From: Agrypnia vestita
Taxonomy: Eukaryota; Arthropoda; Insecta; Trichoptera; Phryganeidae
Length of the DNA stretch: 64,000 nt
Assembly (NCBI GenBank): GCA_016648135.1
Contig: JADDOH010002069.1
Coordinates: 1 to 64,000, forward strand
Direction: 5' to 3'
Positions 10,990 to 22,399 of the stretch are shown piece after piece (positions within the stretch are counted from its first letter, which is position 1; every line of letters begins with the position of its first letter). A model generated the notes under the pieces. It did no database searches, was not told the DNA's origin, and saw only the letters and a program-made list of their open reading frames with translations. Made by a program: the position numbers and the translations under genes.

Positions 10990-12135
10990 CACACCTCCTT
11001 TTTCTAAATTACTGTTTTAACTTTAAACAACTATCTATACTATGTCAATTCTGTAACTTTTTGCTGTTCTACTCTTTGGATTTCTTGTATATATTATTAT
11101 GTATGTATATTGAAATAAATAAATAAATAATATTATAATGATATTATTATCTTCGATACGGAGGCAGCGCATATTTGAAAAATATTGATCAAGATGTAGG
11201 TATGCATATTATGTGTAAATATCTCATAGGCCCGAATTCAGATTCACATTCAATGCTTAGACGATTCAAAGGTCAAGTTAAAAGTGTTATTTGTACTAAA
11301 AATTACGCCTTAAAATCTAAGTATTGACTGAATTAGGGCCATAGCATAGAGACGAAACTGCTTTTTAAATTTTATTAATTTTTTATTATCTTTATTTATT
11401 TAATTTATTTTTTATATGGGAAGAAGGTACGGAACTCTTTTTAGTCGTTCAAAGGACTTACGAACTATCGTATGGCTAGCTTGAGTGATGACCTTACACA
11501 ATTTAACGTTCACAAATTTCACCCATGATAGACTACCATATTTATAACAATTTTGGAAGTTGTATAGGTTTATCTTAACTTTGCACACCTTGTTCCACAT
11601 GTGAATTGTTATTTTTATTACCGCTCTCTGTGGTTTGAAAATTTGTCATTCCTATAAACTAGTACAGATGTCGCCGCAAATGTGAAAAATATATAAATAA
11701 ATAATATAAACCTTGATTAATGATGTTCTCCTGGGGAGAAAATCCGGTATTATGTTCTTGAAAATTTTGAACGTACCTACTCAAATTTTTCTGAAAAATA
11801 TTGATTTATAATGCCATTTTGTATGCTATAAATAAATGTAAATTTGGATTTCCTGAATGAAATTACTGAAAATGTAGTACGTGATATTTAAAACAAATTA
11901 CATGAAATAGTCAGTAAAATATATACAAAAAAAATATACAAACATTTTTACGACATATACTCTAGATTTTTCTGTAACAACATCTTTCTAATTGATTTAT
12001 CTGGTTTTAAAATAATTTAGGTTACCATTCACTTCACCAAATCGGTTGATTTTTTTTTTAAATAAAGTTTAATGCACTTTAAAAAATCTGACAGTAGAAA
12101 TGTACTAGATGAACGTTGGAATTGTTTTTTCATAT
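10990..12135. other. No gene seen; AT-rich intergenic DNA
   Basis: AAATAAATAAATAA at 11115-11130 and TATATAAATAAATAA at 11690-11705 are simple runs, possibly old LINE tails. Nothing else supported. Confidence 0.35.
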
Positions 12136-12142
12136 ATGAATA

Positions 12143-12286
12143 TAGTAATGGTATTTTTACCGGTTGCACATGGTAGTGTTATTTGAGGTTTGTATTCGAT
12201 TGTACTAAATAATTTTTAACTGTTATATCTCAGTTACCAATCACTAATTGTACTACGTGTAACCGGTTAAAATAATACCATCACTA
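12143..12286. mobile_element. hAT-type MITE copy (TAGTRATGG ends)
   Basis: Left end TAGTAATGGTATTTTTACCGG and right end AACCGGTTAAAATAATACCA then TCACTA form inverted termini. Same family as 30739-30960 and 63130-63323; the last has a clean 8-bp target duplication. The flanking duplication has decayed here. Confidence 0.6.
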
Positions 12287-12354
12287 CTGTTGCAGACGTT
12301 GTCGAAAATCTGATGAAATGTTTTAATTTAAGTGTAATTAATTAATTTGAAATT

Positions 12355-12478
12355 TTCCCCTCCCCTGATATATTTTCAATGGAAATCTATACCATTCGAA
12401 TAGAACCTTTGTTTCCCCCCACAAACTTATTTTCAACTTAATCCTTAATCCGTGCAACGCCGGGGACGAACAGCTAGT
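12355..12478 (+). repeat. Repeat ending in CAGCTAGT, possible Helitron-like 3' end
   Basis: Ends AATCCGTGCAACGCCGGGG, then ACGAACAGCTAGT. Helitrons end in CTRR(T) after a short hairpin, and GTGC..GCCGG..C can partly fold, but the 5' TC end cannot be located, so the class is tentative. Copies: 8745-8862 and, less clearly, 44178-44197. Confidence 0.35.
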
Positions 12479-12974
12479 AAACGATAAAAATGAATTAAGT
12501 AATCGAGGAGGACTAAATTCGCAGCAAGTTTCTATTAACACTGCTTGTATTCACACTCACAAATATTCACATAAACTTGTAATGAATAAATTGATGAACG
12601 TTTTTATTTACGTAAGTATCTAATATTTAAATCGACAGAAAATTCCGTGTGCAATTTATGGTCGCCTTGTAGTATGCTTTTTCATACCAGGATACGAGAA
12701 ATGCATGCGTGCGATATTCTAAATGCTACGAGGTGTTCACTGACGCGAAAAAATCGCCTTCCATATATTCCGGTCTTTTAATAATTAATACTAATATTTG
12801 CTTTTTGTGGTTGTTTTTCAAACTTCGCACTATGTGTCTATATTGACAGACTGTTTTGTAATCGATGTATAACGTCTTATTCTCAGAAAAGGCTTTATTT
12901 ATGTAACTATTATGCACTAGCCATAATAACTATTATGCACACCGTAATAAGTACTGCAGTAGCAACATTGTTAA

Positions 12975-13112
12975 GTTGCGGCCGGTTCGGGTTTGTTGGA
13001 CCGGGATTCAAGTCCCATCTCCGGCCATTTATTTCGTTTTTTAGCCGTGAATTCGAAAGAAATTACCGACGTTACACTATTTTATGGACAGATAGACAGA
13101 CAGACAACTAAA
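12975..13112 (+). mobile_element. tRNA-derived SINE, family 3
   Basis: GGCCGGTTCGGGTTTG, then a B-box-like GGATTCAAGTCCCATCTC closing with CCGGCC, followed by a body with TTCGAAAGAAATTACCGACGT and a (GACA)n stretch. The reverse complement of 39195-39340 is co-linear, including B-box and (GACA)n. The 44005-44080 segment shares only the distal part. Confidence 0.6.
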
Positions 13113-13129
13113 TTATACATTTGATTATT

Positions 13130-13455
13130 ACTCCAACACTCAAAAATAAAGAAACGTCAAGACGTCAATATTTCTATCATTGTGACGAAAATATTGGTTG
13201 TAATTTACTATTTGAACTCTTTGGATGACGAAAATAGAAAAATTGGAAAAGAAATTAGATGTGTGTAAAATAGACTAATTTCTACTAACTTTAAAATAAT
13301 ATTAGTACTTATTTCATAGAACATTCATCAAAAACTTACATTTCTGACAAAACTCTAGAATTTAATGACTCGTATACGTGATGATATTAATATTACTTCA
13401 ACAAATAAACAGGTCTTTTTAAGAACATCCAAATATCATCATCATCATCTAGATG
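13130..13455 (+). repeat. About 325-bp dispersed repeat, copy 1
   Basis: Co-linear with 59165-59500 over its whole length: shared TATTTCTATCATTGTGACGA, AATATTGG, AGATGTGTGT, TTCATCAAAAACTT, AAATAAACAGG and TTTTTAAGAACA blocks in order. No coding potential, tRNA head or inverted ends seen, so the class is unknown. Confidence 0.6.
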
Positions 13456-13772
13456 ACATGGCTAAAAATAATTTTTTTTAAATCGTTACCCGTAACGTCA
13501 TTACCATGTGTTTTACTTCGACAAAATTAATTAATCTTTTGCCGTTTTTAATTATTCATTTGTATCCGAAGTTTACGCTTGATTAAAATAAATTTAAAGT
13601 ATAACTAACGTACCTAGATAAGAGGTTTCCTAATATACTGAATAATATTTGTTAAAATTAAGAAAGTACAAGTACTACCAGGCATAAAAGGCCGCGATTA
13701 TTAAATTCGTTTTTAGTGTATCAGAAAAGTGTCTCGTAATAGAAAATTGTTGAATGGAAAATCGTTTCTTGT

Positions 13773-13972
13773 TTAACTGTAAATAGTTACGGATATTTTA
13801 TACGAACCGTATGTTTTTCCGAGAAACGATTCTCGACGTTTCGTTGAATGCTTATTCAACGTCATCAGGAGGACGACCTTTACCCGCAGAGGTAGAGGGC
13901 GGGCTGATTACGGCGTTCGAGGCCGCAAATTATATGCACTTTGTTGAGGAACTATTTACAGTTAAATATGTC
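13773..13972 (-). mobile_element. PLE-type terminal repeat pair, family A
   Basis: Inverted arms TAACTGTAAATAGTTA.. (about 13775-13793) and AACTATTTACAGTTAAATATG (about 13950-13970) enclose a hammerhead-like motif on the minus strand. The outer half (GGATATTTTATACGAACCGT, ATGTTTTTC) recurs at 41615-41832. No endonuclease remains lie between the arms, so assignment to Penelope-like elements rests on motif and architecture shared with families B, C, E and G. Confidence 0.5.
13829..13874 (-). ncRNA. Hammerhead-ribozyme-like motif, family A
   Basis: On the minus strand: stem I strand CTC, core CTGATGA (13868-13862), one unpaired C, stem II GTTGAA/TTCAAC with loop TAAGCA, then GAA, stem III palindrome ACGT, cleavage-site C (13835) and stem I strand GAG. 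All invariant core bases are present. The single unpaired base after A9 departs from the textbook fold, where stem II starts directly at 10.1. Stem III has no loop, so folding would need a dimer or a neighbouring copy. Activity is untested. Confidence 0.6.
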
Positions 13973-13979
13973 TAACGAC

Positions 13980-16200
13980 CGTAATAACAACCTTAACTCT
14001 TTAATAATCGTTTCTTGTGATTGAATTCTACAGAATCAAGTTTATTTTTTATTTGAATATTTGCGTTACTAATTATTTATTTACTACCGAGCAAATCGAA
14101 TGAGTTTATCTCCTATTCATAATCTAAACTCACGTGGGTACACGATACTGAGATTTACAAATATCAACTAGGTAAATGTCTCATACTTACTATATCTCTT
14201 TCCTTGGACATAAGATTCTTAATATTGTACACTAGGCCAAATAATTTACATAGAAACGTGATACAAGTACATCTTAATAAATAATCACTTTTAAAACATT
14301 GCGCAAGTTTATTAGCGCCTACGCGACTTTTTAAATTGTAAAAGGTAAGAATTAATCACGATAGAGATTCAACTTGGAGATTTCCAACAATTCGTGACAG
14401 CGGATTACCTCGACCAGGATATTGGAGCTGTTCCAAATCTGTTAATGGTTGGGCCCGGAGAATTATTCATCGGGTTGAATAATATTTCAGCAATTGTACG
14501 ACCGAAAAATTATGCACTCTTGAGCAATATTTGTAGTGTAATATAATGATCCGTCGTAGATGTTTTTTTTTCAATTCTATTCTGGCATTAAAAATAACAA
14601 ATTGATTACAATTCAATAAAATTGCTGCAATCACAAAAAAATTGACGTATTAAAAAACATTCACTTCTGGAGCAAATCTCTAGCACTATAGTCTCGATGC
14701 ATTATATCAACGGGAAAAATTCTCAATTAATTAACTGTTCATTAAAAATAGATTAGGTAAGTTTTTGACTGAGGAACGTGGTTCGATGGAACTGCGTGGA
14801 TTATTTGTCGACATTTTTGGGCTTTGTTGAGCACTGCCGTTTTGGCTCGTGTACACCGAACGAGACGTAATGGGATCAATCTCAAATATTTATTTGAGAT
14901 AAATCTTGATATCGCGTACACGAGTCAAAATTTTAATCTGGAATCAAGCACGCAAGATTAGATAGTAGAAATAAACCAAAACTCAAAAATGTGTAGGTAC
15001 ACAACGATAAATATAACAGCGAAATTCGATACACGCGCACAAACGTCATCTATAATGAAAATATACCCGCAACTATTTACTCTGAAATGTTATTCAAACA
15101 GACGACATGAAATTACAGCTGTGGATACTCAGATTCACCCAACTGACAAGTGGAATATCTATATACATGACTCGTTTGAAGTGAGGCGCAAGATGGTGAA
15201 TCTAATTGACATGGTGTATACAAGAGAACTATAAAAGCCGAGATTTGACGCCAAAGAATCTCGTGGATGCGAAATTCTACTTCAGCGATGGAATAGGACC
15301 GAAAATCTCATAGAAACCTCATCAAAAGGGTCAGTTGTTACGTGCGTCGAAGTACGAAACAACCAATTTTCTGCAAATCGAATTTCTATAATTTTTACAT
15401 CCTGCAGGACAGCGAAATCCGTGCTCTTTGATGTTTAGGAATAGTCAGCATTCTCTTTCAAAACTAGACCTTGAAATTACGTACTACGCATTGCCATTTA
15501 AATAGTTTAATATTTCTGAAAATTAGTTCCGAGCATTAGCTTCTCTATAAAAAAAGTAACTGGCGTTATACTCATAAGCGCAATTCGTTCGGATCCATTT
15601 AAATTTTAGAGTTCATAATATTTTTGGTGAAACGCAATGAAATGCATTCCCTCTTCAAGTTACGACAGCAAATCACATGGATCTCCTTGGTACATACGGC
15701 AATTCATTATACTTATTACAAATAACAGATTGGCAAATTTTTGTATTATTCTCCTAGCGCCGGAAACTGCTAATATTTTCTGCTCTTTATTGCACATGGA
15801 CAAGCAACATTATTTTTGAAAATCTGCAATCTATTTTCTTGCGCTTACGTCTGAGATCAAACTTCACACTCATGAAAAGCAATTAATCTTCTCGTTTTTT
15901 ATAGGTATAGTTGAGTCACAAATTCTGTGACATTGATATACATAATTGTTGCTGTCACTCCATTTGTAACATAAATGGTGATATTTTAATGAACGTGGGA
16001 ATCTATGTTGTGAAACGAAAGGTAAATCTGCAATCAATATCGCCTGGTAAGCTTAAGAGAGTAAACATATCAAATATACTCACATGTAACCGCATCAGTT
16101 ACTCAATCATTCAAGTAAGTTGCAGTCTTTCTCAACAAACTTTGTTTAACTGTTTTGTTAAACTAAATTTAAAGACAACGCTAGTCAAGTTTATACCTTA
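13980..16200. other. No gene seen; AT-rich intergenic DNA
   Basis: Open frames of 60-104 codons (14989-15234, 15637-15819, 15911-16225) have no recognisable similarity, no matching splice pairs and AT-rich codons. No repeats with defined ends recognised. Confidence 0.35.
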
Positions 16201-16209
16201 CTTGATCAA

Positions 16210-16375
16210 ATTGCGGCTCCCGTAGCCTAGAAGGTATGACGCGTGTATCCCACACCACACGAGGGTTCCGGGTTCGATCCCCGGTAAGGTCACAACTAAT
16301 CTGAGTGATTCACTTAAGCCTGGGTGTTTTGTGATGTGCTTCGCTTCTGTAATTGAGCCTTTTGGTTTGTTAAAA
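16210..16375 (+). mobile_element. tRNA-derived SINE, family 2, copy 1
   Basis: tRNA-like head with an A-box-like CCGTAGCCTAGAAGGT and B-box GGGTTCGATCCCCGGT, followed by a body CTTAAGCCTGGGTGTTTTGTG, ATGTG(C/T)TTC. The copy at 19350-19500 shares B-box and body. The head cannot fold into a full cloverleaf with a clear anticodon arm, and the shared body argues for a SINE and against a tRNA gene. Confidence 0.65.
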
Positions 16376-16530
16376 TGAAAAAAAATTAACAAACAAGACA
16401 GGGAGAAAAGGAAAGTCAATCTGAAATACCTAATAAAATCCTGGATTAAGAATATGGAAAGACAATATTGATGCTCTCACTCAAATAAATTATTGCCTAA
16501 TTATTTATTTTTTCACTATGTTTTGTACAC

Positions 16531-16779
16531 TAATTGTGGGGTATAAAATCAAAGGCAGCAATATCCAAAAAAATAATGTAATCACCAAGGATTATTCGAG
16601 ATTTTTTAAAAAAAAAAATAGCTTATATATTTATAGGAAACACGATTTTGAAAGGATAGGATACGTAAAATATATAGGTAATTCAGTACACTACAAATTA
16701 GTAATCCTCGGTGACTACATTCGAAATATTTTTTTAGTTTTTTGGATATTGCTACCTTTGCTTTTATACCCCACAATTA
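16531..16779. mobile_element. 249-bp MITE, family M, copy 1
   Basis: Inverted ends of about 40 bp: left TAATTGTGGGGTATAAAATC.. through GCAGCAATATCC, right GGATATTGCTACCTTTGC.. through ACCCCACAATTA. The interior has GATTATTCGAG.. mirrored by ..TAGTAATCCTCGGTGA. Related copies at 17828-18010 and 58432-58835. It explains the open frame at 16518-16826. No transposase is present; superfamily not assigned. Confidence 0.75.
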
Positions 16780-17094
16780 ATGTATTTGTATTTTTTTCCC
16801 TATTTTATACATATATATCTAACTAAATTAAGGAGATAATTATTTCACGTTTTGTGTGTTAGACAAAATATCTAATAAGCTAGTAATTACACAACTAATT
16901 TATAAGCTATGCCTGTCTATTGATATTTTTTAGTGAGATAGGTATAGTCCAATACAAAGTGTATACCTATGAATAAATATTTAACATTGAATATAGGCTG
17001 CAAGCCATAACACCTAAGGACGACCATTTCAAATATCCCTACAAAAAAGCGCTAGACTAGTTATCTGGGTTTTTATTAATATCCGATTCAATCT

Positions 17095-17290
17095 AATCAT
17101 GGCCCTTCTCTCTATTCTGAGCCATGCTTAGCCAACATTGATCCCCAGATCATCCGAGTTCTTCCAGATCCTGCCAAACCATCGAAGACGTCTTCCAAAC
17201 CGTCTTCTGTCTGGATTATGGAGTGTCAGGTGCGCCTTGATGAGGATTCTACCATGGGAACCAGATGCCTAACCCAACAAAGTTGCTGGA
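17095..17290 (-). pseudogene. LINE C-terminal relic
   Basis: On the minus strand, separate frames read CWVRHLVPMVESSS, then further downstream CWLSMAQNREK, matching in order the C-terminal RWxGHxxRM..(W)xxxAQxRxxW pattern typical of LINE ORFs of the RTE/R1-like type. Several frameshifts separate the pieces. The conserved order of motifs, not any open frame, supports the call. Confidence 0.55.
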
Positions 17291-17299
17291 CCTTAAAAA

Positions 17300-17820
17300 A
17301 TCTGACGTTTCTCAACACATTTTCTTAGATTTAATATAAAAAAATATTAGTTCCAATTAAGTAAATAAAATCTCGAGCACCAAAAGAGTTGCCATCATAA
17401 ATTTGCCCAAGTTTTATATCTTTAAGGTAAGAGACTCATATTAGGTAAAGTTTATCGGGCAAGAGGCACTGCAATACAGCCCGCTGCCGGTTGCGAGCAA
17501 AATTATAGGCTTCACTCTCGTATTTACTCCCAAGTCTCGTGCCTTACTTATGAACCTCTATAGATTACCAATCATTAATCAAAGGTTACTTACTCTTCTA
17601 CATATTTTAACTTCCAGTGACTTATTTGGACAACTTGCCCGTGCGAATGTTGCGCCTATTTTGACATGTAACTAAGTATAGATAAAAAGTATGGTAGTTA
17701 AAATGAGGAGACTGATTATTATACTATGGAAAAATCTCCAATGAAAAAACATACGAAAGGGAAGTAACATGTGTATAAATACTTTGCGTGCGTAACGTAC
17801 TGATACCTCCATCTCTTTTT
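17300..17820. other. No gene seen; AT-rich intergenic DNA
   Basis: Nothing with defined ends or coding pattern recognised. Confidence 0.35.
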
Positions 17821-17827
17821 TTCATTT

Positions 17828-18010
17828 GTGGGGTATAAAAGTAAAGGCAGTAATATACAAAAAAATGAATGCAGTCATCGATGATTACTAATTTGTAATA
17901 TACTGCATTCGAGATTGTATTGGAAGTATAGCCTATAAATTTATAGGAAACATGATTTTGGAAGAGTTAAATACAAAAAATCTAGAATTCAGTACATTTT
18001 AAATTAGAAA
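17828..18010 (+). mobile_element. MITE family M, copy 2 (left part)
   Basis: Starts TTGTGGGGTATAAAAGTAAA and continues with GGCAGTAATAT, GATTACTAATTTGTA, ATTCGAGATT and TTTATAGGAAACA, parallel to 16531 onward. The right inverted end is missing. Confidence 0.6.
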
Positions 18011-18084
18011 GCCCTTTCAAAACTTTTTTTAAAATTAAATAAAAAACGTCATTTGAGAAAATATATTTAGAAAGAAAATAACAA

Positions 18085-18120
18085 TATGTATCGGGGCCAA
18101 TTATCTCTTTATCAGGATAC
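18085..18120 (-). ncRNA. Decayed hammerhead-like motif, family E
   Basis: The minus strand reads TATC, CTGATAA, a hairpin ending GGCCCC, then GATACATATTG. This is parallel to 53295-53327 and 34247-34289, but the G8 and GAA positions are mutated, so it cannot be active as read. Confidence 0.35.
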
Positions 18121-18129
18121 TAAAAATTT

Positions 18130-18760
18130 TGATTGGTTTAAATTAAGTATATGCATTAACAAAAACAAAAAAACAAATATATGAGAGTTTATTAACTTAT
18201 AAGTTATTCAATTTATGTTTCAGTTCTTAGCCAAATATTTACATTATTATCCAGAAACTTATCAGTAAAAAAATATTATTAAATTTTTTTTTATCTAATC
18301 ATAAATTTCGAATATTTTTTTTCATTTTCTTAAAGCATCTACAATGTCTTCATAAAACGAGTATAATATTTTATATTGATCTATGCAAAAATAAAAAATT
18401 GAGGGGTTTTTGTATTGAGTAAGTAGGTATCGTACTGTAATTAGACAAAACTTTAAACACATTTTTCTCAAAACTACTTTTTCGATAACTAAGTTTACAA
18501 ATTTTTTAATAAACATTTTTTTAAATCTTCACAATGTTTTGTGTATCGCATATCGATTCATTTTCTATAATTTTTTTAAATTAAAAATTCAACCCAAAAT
18601 TTTGCATGAAAAAAGTAACCTAAAAAATATATAAAATTGACCCCATGCGCTATAACGATAACTTAATTTTAAAATAATCTTACAACATTTTTCTCATCCA
18701 TTTCTATTTTAAGGAGTTATCTTGACGACTGTAAGGCGCCATTTTTTTAATTCTCATTAT
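18130..18760. other. No gene seen; very AT-rich DNA
   Basis: Long T runs and no identifiable repeat ends. Confidence 0.35.
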
Positions 18761-18767
18761 ATACAAG

Positions 18768-18860
18768 ATGTCTTGTAGCTAGTAGCAAAAACTTCGGGAA
18801 TGTCTTGTTCATTCAATTTAGAAAAGAAAATATTTTTACATATAAACATATTAATTAATA
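18768..18860 (+). repeat. Repeat family T end
   Basis: CAAGATGTCTTGTAGCTAGT then AGCAAAAACTTCGGGAATGTC and TTCATTCAATTTAGAAAAGAA, co-linear with 27112-27250 and the reverse of 29320-29417. Confidence 0.5.
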
Positions 18861-19349
18861 ATCAGTAAATCGTATGTCATTTTTTTTATTAAGTGTCTAA
18901 ATGACAACAAAAAATTTCCCAGGGATTACAGGAAGTGCAGTACGTCTCGCCGTCCAAAACGTATCGCATGAAGTCAAAAAACTAAAACAATATCAGCTAA
19001 TGCACAATGGTTTTAACCGTTTTAAAGAGTTAAAATTTTATTGATTATTAAATCAAAAGTTCCAAAAAAACAACATTTGCGTATTTTTTTTTACAAAATC
19101 GCTTTTTATAATTTTAAAATAACGGATGAATAACGAATAAGTCCCAAAAATTAACATACCACTTTAATTAGAATAAGTGTGGAGAGTAAAAATAACGAGC
19201 GAATAGCAAACAATCAATGAAAGGATTCCAAAGGTCTGTTTTAAAATACCGCCAGTTTGAAGATTAGAACAGGTTAATCATTTCGAAAGCTCTCTTGGAA
19301 AATTTATCAGCTGAACTCAACTTGAAGATACGGTATTTTTATTTAATAA

Positions 19350-19500
19350 GTGCACTTAGTCCAGTGCGTATGTTATTGGCTTCTCATTCCGGGTTCGATT
19401 CCCGGTGAAGACACAGCACATCTATACGATTTTCTCAAGCCTGTGTGCTTTCGTGATGTGTTTCATTACAGTTTGGTAATAATTGGTCCTCGTAGCTTGT
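19350..19500 (+). mobile_element. tRNA-derived SINE, family 2, copy 2
   Basis: B-box GGGTTCGATTCCCGGTGAAG followed by CTCAAGCCTGTGTGCTTTCG and GATGTGTTTC, co-linear with 16260-16370. The A-box side is degraded. Confidence 0.6.
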
Positions 19501-19894
19501 TGAAAGATTTGAAAAATCTCAAATGCAATATTCACCGCGTTTTCCTCGTGCCTACCTATGATTTGCGTGAATTAATCTCATCCTTATGCTTCCCTAGCCG
19601 GATATCCAAATGTATTTTTATTATTTTTTTATTTCGTCTTTTTCCCAGTTAAGGGGGTGTCTGTTTGATCTTAGCCATCCACTGCCGCCACCGCGAAATT
19701 CGTCTACTATGTATTATTTTTCTTCTTTTGTTATTACCTTTTCTTTATTCTTTTATTTATTTATGTATTTCTTTTATGCAATAAAGACGTATCTAATGGT
19801 GTCGGTCTGTGAATGGTTTTGTTTTTGCGGCCGTGCCGCCTCGCACCGGTTTATACGACCCGTGCGGGGCAGCAAGGTCTAGCACTGTAGCTAA

Positions 19895-19995
19895 AAAAAT
19901 GTCAATATGGAGATGAATGAGAAGGACCGATATGGGAGCTTTTGATCATAAAACGATCCTGGGTAAGCGGTGGGTACCATTCACATCCTTATCAA
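19895..19995 (+). repeat. Dispersed repeat K, copy 1
   Basis: CCGATATGGGAGCTTTTGAT, CATAAAACGATCCTGGGTAAG, CGGTGGGTACC. A second copy with the same order lies 340 bases downstream at 20284-20340. Class unknown. Confidence 0.45.
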
Positions 19996-20283
19996 TCAAT
20001 CTTCAATATTGGAAAATAACTTGTTTTCATCTCTTCTGAAAACTTTACAATTTATTGACAGGTTTTTGTTTGTGGCATCAAATAAACTAATTAATTAATT
20101 AATATTTTGAATACATAAACTTAAATTGCAGTATTAGATGATCCTCCTCTACTAGTCTCTGTCCCTGTCCCTGCGCCTCGGAGACGGATAAGAGGCTTTG
20201 TATGGACGCCTCCCCGTCCCGCTCGCACGGTGAGCACGGCCACTTTAGCATTAAAAAATGCCGAACATGGGTGGCGAAAGTGT

Positions 20284-20340
20284 AGGATCATATGGGAGCT
20301 GTTGCTCATAGAATGGCCCTGGGTGTGTGGTGAGTCCCTC
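20284..20340 (+). repeat. Dispersed repeat K, copy 2
   Basis: GATCATATGGGAGCTGTTGC, TCATAGAATGGCCCTGGGTG, TGTGGTGAGTCC; parallel to 19930-19990. Confidence 0.45.
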
Positions 20341-20349
20341 TTCCTGCTT

Positions 20350-20790
20350 TCCTTACTAGTCGCGAGACTTAGAAGAGAAGCACACGCAAAGTTAATTGTT
20401 AATTTTCATTAATGATTTCTGCGCGCCGTTGCCGAGGCAAGATATAATGTTAAATGATTACAATCGTATGTAATTATTATCCATTATAATCAGAATAAAA
20501 ACAATATGCCACGTTTGTTGAATTGGCGAAATCTGATGTTAACAATGGTTTTCCACGGTTCTGCAATAATACAATCGTCGAGGCCTTCGTAATGCTTTTG
20601 CGGTTGGAAAGAAATATCTCCGTGGGAGCGAAGGAGCGATTGCAGAACTACCAATAATGAAGGATAGTTTACGGGCCTCGGAGATTGATCCTTTACCCAT
20701 TTAATGAAGTAGTCTTTTTGATTTTAGAAATATTAGAAAAAACAGATAATGATTTTAGAAAATTTTAATTTATTTATTTCTATTCCTTTT
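20350..20790. other. No gene seen
   Basis: A moderately GC-rich stretch at 20525-20690 includes no convincing open exon. Unidentified. Confidence 0.3.
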
Positions 20791-20799
20791 TCAATTTCA

Positions 20800-21290
20800 T
20801 AGTTTCATAACCACCCTAGAAACTCTCGGGGAAGCCCGTCTCCTAAAGAACGTATCCCGGGTGGCAGATAGGGGAATGCCTATCTATGTATACGTCTCTT
20901 TTGAGCATTTGTGGGGTAGGAGTGATATAAAATAGCTCCAACAGGCAGGAGACGGATACTTCTAATGAAACCCCCGTCTTTGGACCTTTTCAAAATATTG
21001 GAATGCAGGTCGGGACAGCGTTATGAGTTTAGGCTGGAGCTCACAGCAGGGACGGCGGTGAAAGAACCGTCAAGGTCAACAGCGGCGCCCACATCTTAAT
21101 AAGATGTTGTCGTCAGGTGGCAACCGGCCGTAAAAATATTTGCCAAACCAAAATCTCCTTGTACGGACAACCCACGACAGAGGATCCTGGCGCCTTCGCA
21201 CAAGGAGGCCCGACCCCGAATGAACCGGGATAGAGAGGCAGAGAAGAAAAGAAGAATTATTTTCCTTAAAAAAGGAAAAAATACGGACCT
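20800..21290. repeat. GC-richer block, possible 5' part of a retroelement
   Basis: Base composition shifts to near-balanced, with CCCGTCT, GCAGGTCGGGACAGCG and GGCTGGAGCTCACAGC, ending near GAACCGGGATAGAGAGGCAG and an A-rich run. It looks like the untranslated leader of a retroelement, but no RT or gag motif is present to prove it. Unidentified otherwise. Confidence 0.25.
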
Positions 21291-21299
21291 AACGAAACC

Positions 21300-22030
21300 C
21301 CACAAAATAAGTAATAACAAGCTACACACTCTGTCGATATTATCACAAATAGACTTTAACATCTCTGTCCGATCACTGAGATCTCTAAGCCTATTTCACA
21401 ATAAGTTATCCAGGCTATTTCTCTCGTCTACGTAGAATCATTAATAATGTACTATACTTTCGAATGAGACATGTCTACATTTACATAATACATGTCTACA
21501 GTTAGCCAAATTAGCAATAGTCGCTCACACTGAGGATTTTTGCATGTTACGTGATATACTTCGTTGACCTTGGACCCCGCGCACCTGTTCTTGAACTTTG
21601 TAATATCTCATAGTGAGAAATCTCCCTTTGCCTAAAAAAGTACCCAGCATTCTTCTTTAACCCAATTTCTATCTTGATACACGATAGACACAATCATTCT
21701 CACAGAAGTTCGCTTGTTCACACCTACATATACCACGCATAGTTTTCTTGTCGGTGCAGTGTTCACTGTGCGTCTCTATACTGAACACCATCCAGAAGTT
21801 GTCTCTAGGCATCTACATACGCCTTGTGGATGTATTTTTGTCTACGTCTTCCTCTTTGTGCTCTTTCCATAATTTAAATTCTGAGGAAAGTATCCTATTC
21901 GTTGGCTAAATTCTTGTTTAAGTGGTGTCCATTAAGGACCTCTTTTCTGTGAAAAAAAAAAAAATATATATGTTTCTTCTGTTGTGCCTTAAATATGTGT
22001 CTTGATTAAAAGGCTGAAATAATGAATTTT
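21300..22030. other. No gene seen
   Basis: Unidentified intergenic DNA; a short A run at 21951-21963. Confidence 0.35.
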
Positions 22031-22035
22031 CAGGA

Positions 22036-22395
22036 CGGATTCTACTTTGGGCGCTCGAAAAAGGCTATTTCTATGAATTTTTATGACATTATGAATAAAT
22101 ACATTGATGTAGGATTTATTAGGCTTAATAAATAAACTCTTGAAATACTCAAAAAAAATTATGCACTTTAAAAATACAAAAACACCGTTTGAATAGAACG
22201 CCTCGATTAGTAGGTGGGTCTGCGCTGGTGCTGAAATTTCAAAAATGGGCCATCTAAAACAGAAAAAAGGTTTATTTTTAGGTTTAACATATCACTAGCA
22301 ACTGAATGAACTAGAATTTTTAATGTGCATGCAAAAATAACAATGTGGCGTCCAAAAAAAAAGCCTTTTTTCGAGCGCTCAAAGTACAATCTTGC
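22036..22395. mobile_element. Inverted-repeat element, about 360 bp
   Basis: ATTCTACTTTGGGCGCTCG with AAAAAGGCT (22037-22064) pairs with AGCCTTTTTTCGAGCGCTC and AAAGTACAAT (about 22361-22390). The middle contains ACCGTTTGAATAGAACGCC. Target duplication not seen. It explains the open frame at 22207-22389. Confidence 0.5.
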
Positions 22396-22399
22396 CTTA

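Noticed and set aside
10756..11020. Open frames on both strands
   Set aside because: Products of the inverted ends of the MITE 10579-10978.
16217..16292. Possible tRNA gene
   Set aside because: A- and B-box-like sequences are present but the cloverleaf is incomplete and the same head and body recur at 19350-19500, so it is a SINE.
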